Source: Anaerolineae bacterium (GTDB lineage: Bacteria; Chloroflexota; Anaerolineae; Aggregatilineales; UBA2796). Taken from it: DNA of 64,000 bases. Under the pieces are notes generated by a model that was not told the DNA's origin, ran no database searches, and worked only from the letters and a program-made list of their open reading frames with translations. The DNA is taken from positions 1-64,000 of the forward strand of contig JAHBVJ010000019.1 in the NCBI GenBank assembly GCA_019637615.1, given 5' to 3'. Positions 48,860 through 57,884 of this stretch are shown here, piece by piece (positions within the stretch are counted from its first letter, which is position 1; every line of letters starts with the position of its first letter). Position numbers and translations under genes: made by a program.

Positions 48860-49248
48860 TACAACTCAATACATAGATATTGTAGCGCGACTGGATGAAT
48901 ACACATTTTGAACAACTGCTCTGTTCACGAGTGGCACTGTACCATACGGTGGTTGGAGTAACGATGTTGCTCACCGAGCGAATTATAGCTTCGCTACCGT
49001 AAAAATGATAAGTCTATCGCAAAACATGCTTACAGTCAAGAACATAATTTTTGAAGCATTGTATGTGATTCCCATGCTCCAACGGGTCTCAGTCGATAAA
49101 CGCTGAACGAGGTAGCGCATTCTGCCCACCAATTAAGCACTTTTGACGTTGTGATTATGTGAGCAATAGCGGTACAACTGGGAATATCATAGTCTGAGGC
49201 GGAGTTGTTATAATGATGCCCCTGAACTCGAATCGCAACCGAGGTAGC
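48860..49248. other. Divergent gap between ftsK and the GH57 gene
   Basis: No gene supported; a 96-codon minus frame at 49036..49326 overlaps the GH57 start and has no ribosome site. The gap presumably holds both promoters; no exact pair stands out. GAGGTAGC lies before the GH57 ATG 49249. Confidence 0.4.
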
Positions 49249-51420
49249 ATGACCGTCCCAATCTACTTGATGCTCGTGTTTCACAATCATCAGCCGGTGG
49301 GTCAATTTGATCACGTGGTTGAACACAGTGTGAACGTTAGCTACCTACCGCTGATCGAAGCGCTTGAAAATCATCCCGCCATCAAAGTCACGCTGCACTA
49401 CAGCGGCCCTTTGCTAGATTGGCTTAAGCATCATCACAACGAGATCATAGAACGGTTGCGGACGTTGGTGGCGCGTGGGCAGGTGGAACTGCTCTCCGGC
49501 GGCTACTACGATCCGATCTTGGCAACGCTGCCAGATGAAGACAAAATCGGTCAGGTGCAAAAGCTGACCGACGAACTGAATATCGTGTTGGGCTATGAGG
49601 CGGCGGGAGGCTGGTTAGCCGAACGCGTTTGGGAGCCACATCTTGCCCGTCCCTTAGCACAAGCTGGCTTGCGTTACGTCATCGCGGATGATACCGCATT
49701 CGAGTCGATTGGCTTCCAAGACCAGCAGATGTTTGGCTATTACTTGACCGAAGATCAAGGCTGTCCGCTGGCTGTCTTCCCCTCACTGACACCGCTGCGC
49801 TACATGATCCCGTGGGAAACGGTGGATAACGTGATCGACTGGCTGCGCGATCAGTCGTTTCAACTGTTGACCGCGAATCAGCCGAAATTGGCCCTGATGG
49901 GGGATGATGGCGAGAAATTCGGCACGTGGCCCGGCACCTATGAACACTGCTGGGGCGATTACAAGTATGTCGAGCACTTCTTCACGACACTGGAAAAAAA
50001 TGCTGACTGGCTGCAAACGACCACACCTACGCTGTATATGGCGGATTATCCACCGCTAGGACGCGTGTACCTGCCGACTGCCAGCTACATGGAAATGGAT
50101 GTGTGGAGTTTGCCCGCCGAAGCCGCCCAGCAGTTCGACAAGCTGCGCCGCGCGATGAACAACAGCTATCGTCAGGATGTGACACGCTTCATGCGGGGCG
50201 GCATCTGGCGTAATTTCATGATCAAGTACGACGAAATCAACCACATGCACAAACGGATGCTGCTGGTCAGCAACAAGGTGCATGACATGCGGCGTGGGCG
50301 CAAACGCGACACGGCGTTGGATCTGCTGTGGGCGGCGCAAAGCAACGATCCCTATTGGCATGGTGTATTTGGCGGCATTTATCTGTTCAATTCGCGCGTG
50401 GCGAATTTTGGCAGCTTGTTGGCGGCGGAAAACACAGTCTCCACCGATGAAGTGCAGATGACTCTGACGCGCAACGATTTTGATTGCGATGGCAAAGACG
50501 ATGTGATTATCACCGGTTGGCCTCTGAACGCGATCTGGAGTCCGGGACATGGCGGGGCGCTGTTCGAGCTGGATTACCGACCTGCTCATTACAATCTCTT
50601 CAACGTGATGACGCGCTATCGCGAAGCCTATCATCACGAACTGCTCGAAGCTGCCGCCGATAACACGCTGATCACGCCGCTGTCGCCCAATCCTGAGCCA
50701 GATAATGCGCGGATCAAAGTGGTGCGTGCCAAAGAACCCGGCTTGGAGCAACTGCTGTTGTACGATTGGCACCGACGCGGCTCATTCATTGAGCATTTTA
50801 TCGCGCCGTCCACCACGCTCGATGAGTTCTACAAGGCGCAGTATGCGGAACAGGGCGATTTCGTCAATCAGCCGTATACGGTCTTGGTAGCGATGTGTAA
50901 CGGTCTTGAATCGTCGTTGCGCCTTGAACGCAGCGGTCACGTTTGGATCGGTGAGGTGCATCGCCCAGTCACCGTGCAGAAGGCTTTTTACCTCAAACAG
51001 CATGAATCGATGCTACGTACCACATATTCGATCAACCATGAAGGCGATCAGCCGATTGAATTGCGCTTGGGGATCGAGACCGTCGTGGGCTTTGACGGCG
51101 GTCAAGATTTGCACTACTGCTCCTTGCGCATCAACGATGCGCCAGAACGACTGCTGCTGAACGCGATTCGCGAGTTTGAAGCCGTCACGCGCTACACGAC
51201 GGATACCAATTTACGGAATCTCACGCTGCGCACAGAAATCAACCGTCCCTGTTTTCTGTGGCAGTTCCCGCTAGAAACAATCTCGCTTTCAGAAGCGGGT
51301 TTTGAGCGCGGCTATCAAGGGACAGTATTTTTGCACCTGTGGAACATTCACCTTGCGCCGGGCGAACTGTGGCAGGTCACGTTCACCCAATCGATCCAAC
51401 AGACTGCGACGCGCAATTAA
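49249..51420 (+). CDS. GH57 family alpha-glucan enzyme (4-alpha-glucanotransferase/amylase type)
   Basis: 723 residues from ATG 49249 (GAGG upstream; in-frame ATG 49213 rejected). GH57 landmarks: PIYLMLVFHNHQPVGQF, LLSGGYYDPILA, GGWLAERVWEPH with E125 as nucleophile, VIADDTAFE, and ALMGDDGEKFGTWPG with D219 or D220 as acid; these fit the Thermococcus-type 4-alpha-glucanotransferase family. The C-terminal DUF1925/DUF1926 regions (GHGGALFELDYRPAHYNLFN, GIETVVGFDGGQDLHYCSL) are present. It acts on glycogen or maltodextrin inside the cell. No signal peptide. Confidence 0.88.
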   Translation: MTVPIYLMLVFHNHQPVGQFDHVVEHSVNVSYLPLIEALENHPAIKVTLHYSGPLLDWLKHHHNEIIERLRTLVARGQVELLSGGYYDPILATLPDEDKIGQVQKLTDELNIVLGYEAAGGWLAERVWEPHLARPLAQAGLRYVIADDTAFESIGFQDQQMFGYYLTEDQGCPLAVFPSLTPLRYMIPWETVDNVIDWLRDQSFQLLTANQPKLALMGDDGEKFGTWPGTYEHCWGDYKYVEHFFTTLEKNADWLQTTTPTLYMADYPPLGRVYLPTASYMEMDVWSLPAEAAQQFDKLRRAMNNSYRQDVTRFMRGGIWRNFMIKYDEINHMHKRMLLVSNKVHDMRRGRKRDTALDLLWAAQSNDPYWHGVFGGIYLFNSRVANFGSLLAAENTVSTDEVQMTLTRNDFDCDGKDDVIITGWPLNAIWSPGHGGALFELDYRPAHYNLFNVMTRYREAYHHELLEAAADNTLITPLSPNPEPDNARIKVVRAKEPGLEQLLLYDWHRRGSFIEHFIAPSTTLDEFYKAQYAEQGDFVNQPYTVLVAMCNGLESSLRLERSGHVWIGEVHRPVTVQKAFYLKQHESMLRTTYSINHEGDQPIELRLGIETVVGFDGGQDLHYCSLRINDAPERLLLNAIREFEAVTRYTTDTNLRNLTLRTEINRPCFLWQFPLETISLSEAGFERGYQGTVFLHLWNIHLAPGELWQVTFTQSIQQTATRN

Positions 51421-51452
51421 CTCAGAACCGACCGTGATGCTTAGGAGACTTG

Positions 51453-53033
51453 ATGCGTAAGTTTTTTCCCCTTGTAGTGTTGTTGTTATTGGTAGCAGCT
51501 TGCGGCCCCGTGGCTACACCCGAAGTGATCCGAGATAACAGCCGTTCAATTACCCTGACAGCAATGGTACAGCCGACCATGACCCCGACTGGGCCAACCC
51601 TCACGCCAACTCTGACGAGCACGCCCTACAGCCGTCCGACCGATAGCAGTGCGCTTGATCTTTCGCAGCCCATCGTCAAGGTCTACGACGAAACCATCAC
51701 CTTGGGGCAGTTCCGCGCGCGGGTGCGGTATGAACGGTTCAAGCAGTTGAATACTGCCCGCCGCATCATCGAAAGCGTTGGCCTCGACAAATTTGACTTC
51801 AGCAAACCTTCGCAAGATCAGACCGTGACGACGGTCGCTGGCATCTTCAACACACTGGCGAATTCGGGGCGTTTTGGACGCGATGTCTATGACGTGATGG
51901 TGCGCGAAGCCGTGACGCGGCATGAATTCCAGAAACGTGCCCTGAAATTGGGCGAAACCGATGTCGCTGATTTCTGGGTACGCGAATTTGAACTTCAACT
52001 CGATAAAGATGCACGTAGCAAGGTTCCCGACTTGCTCAACAAATGGGCGGAAGTAGCCGCGCAATATGCAGGTATCACGCGCCAAGAGCTTGATGCGCTG
52101 GCAGATGCCTCGGTGAAAGCGGATGTGCTGCGTCCCATCGTTGGTAGCGAGTTGGCGTCGGCTCCGGAAGTATTAACCTATACGATCAAGCGTATCATCG
52201 CGGCGACCCAAGCTGACGCCGACTCCGCTCTTGCCGCGCTGAATGGCGGTGCAGATTTCCGCCAAGTGGCCTGTCAGTATTCGACCGATCCCGCCGTGTT
52301 GGGCAACCGTGGCAATCTTGGTTTCGTCACGCGTGGTCAATTGACGGCAGGACTGCAAAACAGCGATCAACTCTTTAGCGCTGATGTCGGCACAGTGGTT
52401 GGGCCGCTGTCGAGTCCGCTCGGCTTCCATGTCTTCAAAATCAATGGCAAGAAGCAAAACGCGGATGGGGATACTTTGGTCGATGTGCAAACCATCGTAG
52501 TAGCCACCGAAGCGCTGGCGAAAGACATCCAAGCGCGTGCCACAGCGGGCACAGATTTCGCGGCCTTGGCGTGCCAGTACTCACTTGATAGTACGGGTGG
52601 CAACGGCGGCGATTATGGGGCGGTATCCGAGCAAGATTTGCCGTCAGCCGTGAGCATTGCCTTGAATCAGATAAAGCCTGATCAATTTGGCAAACTTGTC
52701 GGCCCGATCGCTGCTGAGGGGAAATTTGAGGTAATCTTACTGCAAGATCGCAAAATCAATATCCCAAAGCCTACGGATCTTGATGATGCCAAGAAACGCG
52801 CATTTACGGATTGGTTAGCACGCGAGGCAAACTCCAGCGCCGTGACCAGCTACACCGAGTCGTGGAAAGATGCCATTCCCACCGATCCGCTGCCGCGTGA
52901 TGTGGCTGCCTTCATGAAGGAAGAAAACTTCAATCTGCCAACGCCCGCACCGACCACAGCCACGCCGAACAGCGAGGCGACTTCGACGCCTGCCTTCACG
53001 CCGACGCCCTCGCCAACTATAGCGACGCCGTAA
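51453..53033 (+). CDS. Lipoprotein with tandem PpiC (parvulin) domains
   Basis: 526 residues from ATG 51453 (AGGAG 6 nt upstream). Lipobox FFPLVVLLLLVAACGPVATP (Cys after L-V-A-A). A Pro/Thr-rich linker, a SurA-like helical region (about 70-225) and two PpiC domains: about 227-325 (FRQVACQYSTDPAVLGNRGN, LGFVTRGQL, FSADVGTVVGPLSSPLGFHV) and about 345-430 (FAALACQYSLDSTGGNGGDY, VGPIAAEGKFEVILLQDR). C-terminus is Pro/Thr-rich. A foldase for exported proteins. The second domain's Q-Y-S-x-D-x-T and the missing catalytic His are typical of degenerate PpiC. Confidence 0.86.
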   Translation: MRKFFPLVVLLLLVAACGPVATPEVIRDNSRSITLTAMVQPTMTPTGPTLTPTLTSTPYSRPTDSSALDLSQPIVKVYDETITLGQFRARVRYERFKQLNTARRIIESVGLDKFDFSKPSQDQTVTTVAGIFNTLANSGRFGRDVYDVMVREAVTRHEFQKRALKLGETDVADFWVREFELQLDKDARSKVPDLLNKWAEVAAQYAGITRQELDALADASVKADVLRPIVGSELASAPEVLTYTIKRIIAATQADADSALAALNGGADFRQVACQYSTDPAVLGNRGNLGFVTRGQLTAGLQNSDQLFSADVGTVVGPLSSPLGFHVFKINGKKQNADGDTLVDVQTIVVATEALAKDIQARATAGTDFAALACQYSLDSTGGNGGDYGAVSEQDLPSAVSIALNQIKPDQFGKLVGPIAAEGKFEVILLQDRKINIPKPTDLDDAKKRAFTDWLAREANSSAVTSYTESWKDAIPTDPLPRDVAAFMKEENFNLPTPAPTTATPNSEATSTPAFTPTPSPTIATP

Positions 53034-53063
53034 TCAACAAACGTACCGCGATTTATGAAATCA

Positions 53064-53099
53064 AAAAGAGGGCTGGCAATTCATACGCCAACCCTCTTT
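53064..53099. terminator. Bidirectional rho-independent terminator
   Basis: AAAGAGGGCTGGC and GCCAACCCTCTTT pair (one mismatch) around a short loop between the converging PpiC and kinase genes; both strands have A/T tails. Confidence 0.85.
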
Positions 53100-53128
53100 C
53101 TTATGCGCACGATGATCGATAGCGTGAT

Positions 53129-54586
53129 CTACTGCATCACCAAAATAGCGATTAGTGCCACGAGCACCACAAAAATCACGAAGCCAATGCCGATCCAGAC
53201 TAGTGTACTTGGGCTGACACCAGAAATCCCGCTCGACGCCTTCCCTTTAGACGACTTCTTCTTACGCTTAGAATTGCTGCCAGACTTTGCTGGCATTGGC
53301 TTGGCGGCTGGATTAATCGCCATCGGCGGTAAATCGTCTGTAATCGGACGTACTGGCGCATAAGCTGGTGGCGGCGGTGGTGGAACAGGCGCTTGTGCAG
53401 GGGCAGGCATTGCCGGCGCAACTTGCGCTGCTTGCGCTCCGTTGGCGGAAGGCGGACGCCGCATCGAAGAATCATCGCTCAATTTGCGAATTTCGCCGAC
53501 CGAGACTTTCCGCAAGACGCGCGGTTTCATCGACCCCATATTGAGGTTAGTCGCTGTGCTGCTGGCGGCGGGTTCCACAGGCGGGGCAGGTTCCGCTGGT
53601 GGTGCTTCCGACTTAGGCATCTGGTTTGAACTCTTGACCAATTGCCAAATGTCGGAGTCAAGATTAAAGGAATTCATGCTGTCGGAACGCAGCATACTCG
53701 TATCAAACAGGTTAGTCGCTTGCGCATCGACCGTTTCATCGATGAACAAAGGCGTGCTGTCGCCTTCTAAGGCCTTTCGGAACGCCACTAGATAGTCTCC
53801 AGCAGTGTCATAGCGCTGCGCCGGATCTTTGGCGATCGATTGCAGCACCACGCGCTCGATGGCTTCTGGGACGTCAGGGCGGATCGTGCGGATCGGCGGC
53901 GGCGTGTGATACGTATGCAGGTACATCAGCGTCTTGGCGGAACCCGAAAACGGCAATCGCCCTGCCAGCATCTCGAAGGTCATAATGCCGAGCGCGTAAA
54001 TGTCCGTGCGCGGCGTCAGCTCCTCGTTGCGCCATTGTTCAGGAGCCATGTAGGCTGGTGTCCCCGCGACTTTTTCGGTCAAACTAGCCAAATTGATCGG
54101 GAACCGCTGCCACAACCGCGCGATGCCGAAGTCAGTCAGGATGACATTACGATTTTCGTCCAGCAGCACATTTTGCGGCTTGAGATCGCGGTGAATGATG
54201 CTCTTAACGTGCGCGTAGTCCAACGCCTCGACCAGTTGTTGCAACACGCGGTATACCGCGCGAATCGGGAATGCGCCCTTCTTCATCAATTTGCTAAGGG
54301 TGCCACCGGGCAGCAGTTCCATCACCAAGTAAGCGTAGTTTTCTTGCGTGCCGTAATCGAACACCTTGATGATATGAGGGTGACTGAGGGAGGCAATGGT
54401 TTTTGCTTCACGCCGAAACCGCTCGGTGAAGTCTTTATCAGTATGCTCGTTGGTTTCGATGACTTTGATGGCAACATCGCGTTCCATGGACTCTTGCGTC
54501 GCACGGTATACGGTTGCCATGCCACCTTGCCCCAACGGCGCATTGATCCTGTAATTGCCTAGCTTTTTCCCGGTTATGTTCGACAT
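53129..54586 (-). CDS. Membrane-anchored Ser/Thr protein kinase
   Basis: 485 residues from ATG 54586 (TTG 54595 rejected). Kinase domain about 10-265: YRINAPLGQGGMATVYRATQ, DVAIKVIETNE, IIHRDLKPQNVLLDENRNVI, LTDFGIARLWQRFP and PAYMAPEQWRNEELTPRTDI, ALGIMTFEMLAGRLPFSGS. A Pro/Ala-rich region (about 330-440) ends in one transmembrane helix at the C-terminus (STLVWIGIGFVIFVVLVALI). No extracellular sensor domain. Possible partner of the FHA protein at 39319. Confidence 0.92.
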   Translation of the reverse strand: MSNITGKKLGNYRINAPLGQGGMATVYRATQESMERDVAIKVIETNEHTDKDFTERFRREAKTIASLSHPHIIKVFDYGTQENYAYLVMELLPGGTLSKLMKKGAFPIRAVYRVLQQLVEALDYAHVKSIIHRDLKPQNVLLDENRNVILTDFGIARLWQRFPINLASLTEKVAGTPAYMAPEQWRNEELTPRTDIYALGIMTFEMLAGRLPFSGSAKTLMYLHTYHTPPPIRTIRPDVPEAIERVVLQSIAKDPAQRYDTAGDYLVAFRKALEGDSTPLFIDETVDAQATNLFDTSMLRSDSMNSFNLDSDIWQLVKSSNQMPKSEAPPAEPAPPVEPAASSTATNLNMGSMKPRVLRKVSVGEIRKLSDDSSMRRPPSANGAQAAQVAPAMPAPAQAPVPPPPPPAYAPVRPITDDLPPMAINPAAKPMPAKSGSNSKRKKKSSKGKASSGISGVSPSTLVWIGIGFVIFVVLVALIAILVMQ

Positions 54587-54720
54587 GCTGAACAACTCTA
54601 ACGTGTTAGTGGCACTATGGTACAGGATAGCAAAGAATGGAACAAGACGCGACCCATCCCTATGAAGAATATATCAATTCTGTTTGTGTCGTAACAACCT
54701 TGAAATGTGAATTGGTCGGC

Positions 54721-55341
54721 TTACACGGGTGCAAGAAAATGCTGCAAACTCTCGATCAAGCGCATCAGCAACTTTTGACGTTCTTCTGGTGTCGTCTCAT
54801 CCCAATGGGCGACGAACCAATTATCAAACGCTTCATCGATATGCATAATCAGGCTGAATAATAGCTCATCGGGAAGATCAGTGCGCACCACGCCCAACGC
54901 TTGCCCACGCCCAAACAATTCCTTCAACCATTGCCACGCACGGTCAAACGCGGTAGCCAGCAGCGGGTTTGTGCGTGCCTCGGCGGTAAGGCGTTGTCCG
55001 GCCTTCATAAGCGAAAGCATCCATCTGTCTTCCTCCACCTTGGCGTATTGCCTGCTATACATCGTCGTGATCGCGGGCCAAAATGTCTCCGCCGTAAGTT
55101 CGATTTCCCGCCAATCGGTCTCGCCCAGAATCAAATCCATGAAATAGTCTACGACGGTCGAGAACAAGTCGGCCTTGTCATCGAAGTAATAGTAAGCTGC
55201 TCCTTTGCTTACTTCAGCAGTTTCTAGGATGCGGTTGAGCGAAGCATTCTCATAGCCATGTGTCCCGAATTCCTTGGCTGCGGAGCGCATCATCAAAGCG
55301 CGTTTTTCCTCTGGCAGCTTATTGAAGCGTGGTCGTGGCAT
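54721..55341 (-). CDS. TetR-family transcriptional repressor
   Basis: 206 residues from ATG 55341, AGGAG 9 nt upstream (ATG 55347 is too close). Helix-turn-helix: RALMMRSAAKEFGTHGYENA, SLNRILETAEVSKGAAYYYF, DDKADLFSTVV. The ligand domain is helical with Trp-rich segments (ETFWPAITTMYS, FDNWFVAHWDETT). Divergent from the P450 gene; the two tandem TAGAC-GTC operator words in the 127-bp gap are probable targets, so it controls itself and the P450. Confidence 0.9.
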   Translation of the reverse strand: MPRPRFNKLPEEKRALMMRSAAKEFGTHGYENASLNRILETAEVSKGAAYYYFDDKADLFSTVVDYFMDLILGETDWREIELTAETFWPAITTMYSRQYAKVEEDRWMLSLMKAGQRLTAEARTNPLLATAFDRAWQWLKELFGRGQALGVVRTDLPDELLFSLIMHIDEAFDNWFVAHWDETTPEERQKLLMRLIESLQHFLAPV

Positions 55342-55389
55342 CAGCATTGACTCCTTGTAGACGATTTTATCAGTTTTTTACAACACAAC

Positions 55390-55431
55390 TAGACTAATCA
55401 GTCGTACTATATAGTTCGACCAGCCGGTCTA
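55390..55431. promoter_or_regulatory. Paired TetR-type operators between tetR and P450 genes
   Basis: TAGACTAATCAGTC (55390-55403) and GACCAGCCGGTCTA (55418-55431) share the pattern TAGAC[CT]nn[CT][CT][AG]GTC in opposite orientation. Each contains a short palindrome (GACT-AATC-AGTC and GACC-AGCC-GGTC). TATATAGT lies between them. Confidence 0.6.
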
Positions 55432-55467
55432 ATCATGCAGTCTAATCAATTTCTGGGAGAGAATACC

Positions 55468-56679
55468 ATGACTCAGCCAACAACGGTGGACATCTTCAGC
55501 CCAACCTTCAAAGCTAATCCGTATCCAACCTACGTCAGCTTGCGGGATAACCAACCGATCTGCCGCATCATCACGCCGGAAGGTCAACCATTGTGGCTAA
55601 TCACACGCTACGAGGACTGTCTCGCCGTACTCAAAGATGATCGCTTCGTCAAGAATGTGCGCGCTATGCTTACGCCTGAGCAGGCGGCACAGTTCCCGCC
55701 GATGCCAGAAGCGCTCAAGCCGCTAAGCGCTAACATGCTGGATATGGACGGCGCGTCTCATGATCGCCTGCGCAGTCTGGTACATAAGGCGTTCACGCCG
55801 CGCCTGATCGAAAAGATGCAGGGACGCATCCAAACCATTGCCGACACCCTGCTCGACAAGGCACAGGCGCGTGGCGAGATGGAATTCATGACAGATTTTG
55901 CCTTTCCGCTGCCGATCACGGTGATCGGGGAAATGCTCGGAATTCCTAGCGACGTGTATCAGCAGTTCCGCGAATGGACGAACGCGCTGTTGAATACAGG
56001 TCTTACGGAAAACGTAGAGCATCTACTGCCAGTTGTTCAGGCCTTCATCGACTATCTGCGAGAGTTGTTCGAGCAGCGGCGTCAACAGCCTGCCGACGAC
56101 CTGATCTCGGCCTTGATCCGCGCGGAAGAGTCCGGCGATACCTTAAGTGAGGACGAATTGCTGGCGATGGTCTTCATCTTGATCGTGGCTGGACACGAGA
56201 CAACGGTCAATCTGATCGGAAATGGTACGCTGGCACTGCTGCAAAATCCCGATCAACTCGCCTTGCTGCGTCGTGATCCGTCCCTCATCAAGTCGGCGAT
56301 GGAAGAACTACTCCGTTTCTGTGGCCCACTGGAGACGGCTACGGAGCGCTACGCCTCTACCGATATTGCTATTGGTGGCGAAATCATCCCGCAGGGCGAA
56401 ATGGTCTTAGTCGGTCTCGCCAGCGCCAATCGTGATCCGCGTCAGTTCGAGAATCCAGAAGTACTGGATATTACACGGCAAAACAACCGTCACATCGCAT
56501 TTGGGCAGGGCGTTCATTACTGCGTGGGGGCACCACTCGCGCGGTTAGAAACTCAAATCGCGTTCACGACGCTGCTGCGACGGCTGCCCAACCTCGCCCT
56601 TAACGCCGACTCGGAAGCCATCGCGTGGCGACCAAGTTTCGTTATTCGCGGGCTAGAAAGGCTGCCTGTGAAATTCTAA
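55468..56679 (+). CDS. Cytochrome P450
   Basis: 403 residues from ATG 55468 (GGGAGAG upstream). FSPTFKANPYPTYVSLRDNQ, ANMLDMDGASHDRLRSLVHK (C-helix) and LIVAGHETTVNLIGNG (I-helix A-G-x-E-T-T), ELLRFCGPLETATERYAS (K-helix E-x-x-R) and AFGQGVHYCVGAPLARLETQ, with the heme Cys of F-G-x-G-x-H-x-C-x-G. Soluble bacterial class I type; ferredoxin partners are not in the window. Substrate unknown; control by the TetR gene suggests a toxic or signalling substrate. Confidence 0.93.
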   Translation: MTQPTTVDIFSPTFKANPYPTYVSLRDNQPICRIITPEGQPLWLITRYEDCLAVLKDDRFVKNVRAMLTPEQAAQFPPMPEALKPLSANMLDMDGASHDRLRSLVHKAFTPRLIEKMQGRIQTIADTLLDKAQARGEMEFMTDFAFPLPITVIGEMLGIPSDVYQQFREWTNALLNTGLTENVEHLLPVVQAFIDYLRELFEQRRQQPADDLISALIRAEESGDTLSEDELLAMVFILIVAGHETTVNLIGNGTLALLQNPDQLALLRRDPSLIKSAMEELLRFCGPLETATERYASTDIAIGGEIIPQGEMVLVGLASANRDPRQFENPEVLDITRQNNRHIAFGQGVHYCVGAPLARLETQIAFTTLLRRLPNLALNADSEAIAWRPSFVIRGLERLPVKF

Positions 56680-56717
56680 CCCTTACCAATGATCGGACTA
56701 GTGCGAACGCTATCGCA

Positions 56718-57182
56718 CTAGTCCCACCGTCCGCTGGCTTCGATCAACAGCCGACCTTCTTCGCAGCGCGGGCACGGAATCCACGCCTCGGCCTGATCAA
56801 ATTTGCTGCTTTCCATCAATTGAAGATCGATGTTATCGCTTCCGCACATCGAGCATTTCGTTGCGGCTTCGGGATAGTCATCTTTAAAATGATCAAGCGC
56901 GTCACGGTAAAACGGCAGCAAGTCTTTGGCGCGCAGATCACCGATCACCGCATCTGCTTCCAACTGTACGATGTCATACTGTGCCTGACGCACCGCATCT
57001 TGTGTTTCCTGCTCGTTGTTCTTCACCAGCACCGACACCAGATTGTGACAGTCGTTGCACAGCGCCAATACATAGTGATTGCGAAGGAAGAGCACGGCAC
57101 TACCGCTGCCCCCCTCGTGAAGTTCATCTTCGACATGATAGTTACACATGGGGCAAGGATGAACCGTCAATAAACGTCCCAC
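56718..57182 (-). CDS. Zinc-ribbon protein with three Cys pairs
   Basis: 154 residues from GTG 57182 with GGAG 10 nt upstream. Three CxxC pairs: HPCPMCNYH, LCNDCHN and CSMCGSDN with PCPRCEEGR at the end (four in all). The layout resembles CpXC/zinc-ribbon proteins of unknown function. It ends 39 nt after the P450 stop, in convergent order. Confidence 0.65.
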   Translation of the reverse strand: MGRLLTVHPCPMCNYHVEDELHEGGSGSAVLFLRNHYVLALCNDCHNLVSVLVKNNEQETQDAVRQAQYDIVQLEADAVIGDLRAKDLLPFYRDALDHFKDDYPEAATKCSMCGSDNIDLQLMESSKFDQAEAWIPCPRCEEGRLLIEASGRWD

Positions 57183-57505
57183 GATATTTACTCTCCCCCG
57201 ATGCTCATCGGTGTGTGAGAAGATTGTGAATTGGTATTATAGCAGAGAGCAACAAAAGTTCTGCGTCGCGGTTGTTGAGTATAAGGCTTTTGCAGAGTCG
57301 GATGGCATACCTCATCAATACCTGCCGCGCACAGATTCCACTCCTAGCTTGGTGACATTATCCGCTTCAACTCAAAGGGACGAGGATAACTGTGAATCCT
57401 ACGACTTTTCAAAATCACCCTTGACTACACTCAAGTGTTCGTCTATAATTTTCCGTGCTGACTGAATCAACGATAAATGCTCAACTCTTAGTCGTAACCG
57501 ATCAG

Positions 57506-57682
57506 ATGATCCGAATCGCAAAATCCCTCCGAATACTCACAGAAATGATCTGAATTGAGCAGACAAACAGATCATAATCAGATCATTCGACCCTTCCTGA
57601 CCTAATAAAATCTGAGTGAAATGATCTAAATCTTACACGTAAACCGATCATAAATGCTAGATTCGATCATGATTCAGATCAT
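57506..57682. promoter_or_regulatory. Cluster of eight GATCAT/ATGATC sites
   Basis: ATGATC or its complement occurs at 57506, 57545, 57570, 57581, 57621, 57646, 57665 and 57677, several inside the longer word AATGATCTGAAT or ATTCAGATCATT. Spacing is irregular, so it is not a CRISPR. It lies 203 nt upstream of the secreted propeller-like protein gene and may be an operator array or origin-like element. The surrounding stretch 57183-57884 has no supported gene. Confidence 0.5.
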
Positions 57683-57884
57683 TGCAGTTAGAACGATTGA
57701 CCGTTGAATCTCTGGCCTGCGTTAGTTGGCATAATCATCCGCAGCGTTGTGATTGCCCTGCGTTGGAGCAGATTGCTTACTGAATGCGCCAATGGCAATT
57801 GATAATCGGCTCTACGTTGCGATGCCTCGCAATTCCTCCTACACTAGTGATAGTTGTGGATTTCTACCCAGAGGGGAGTTCTTC

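Noticed and set aside
49036..49326. 96-codon minus frame before GH57
   Set aside because: It overlaps the GH57 start, which has a good ribosome site.
57506..57682. CRISPR-like repeat cluster
   Set aside because: Units are only 6-12 bp with irregular spacing and no cas genes.
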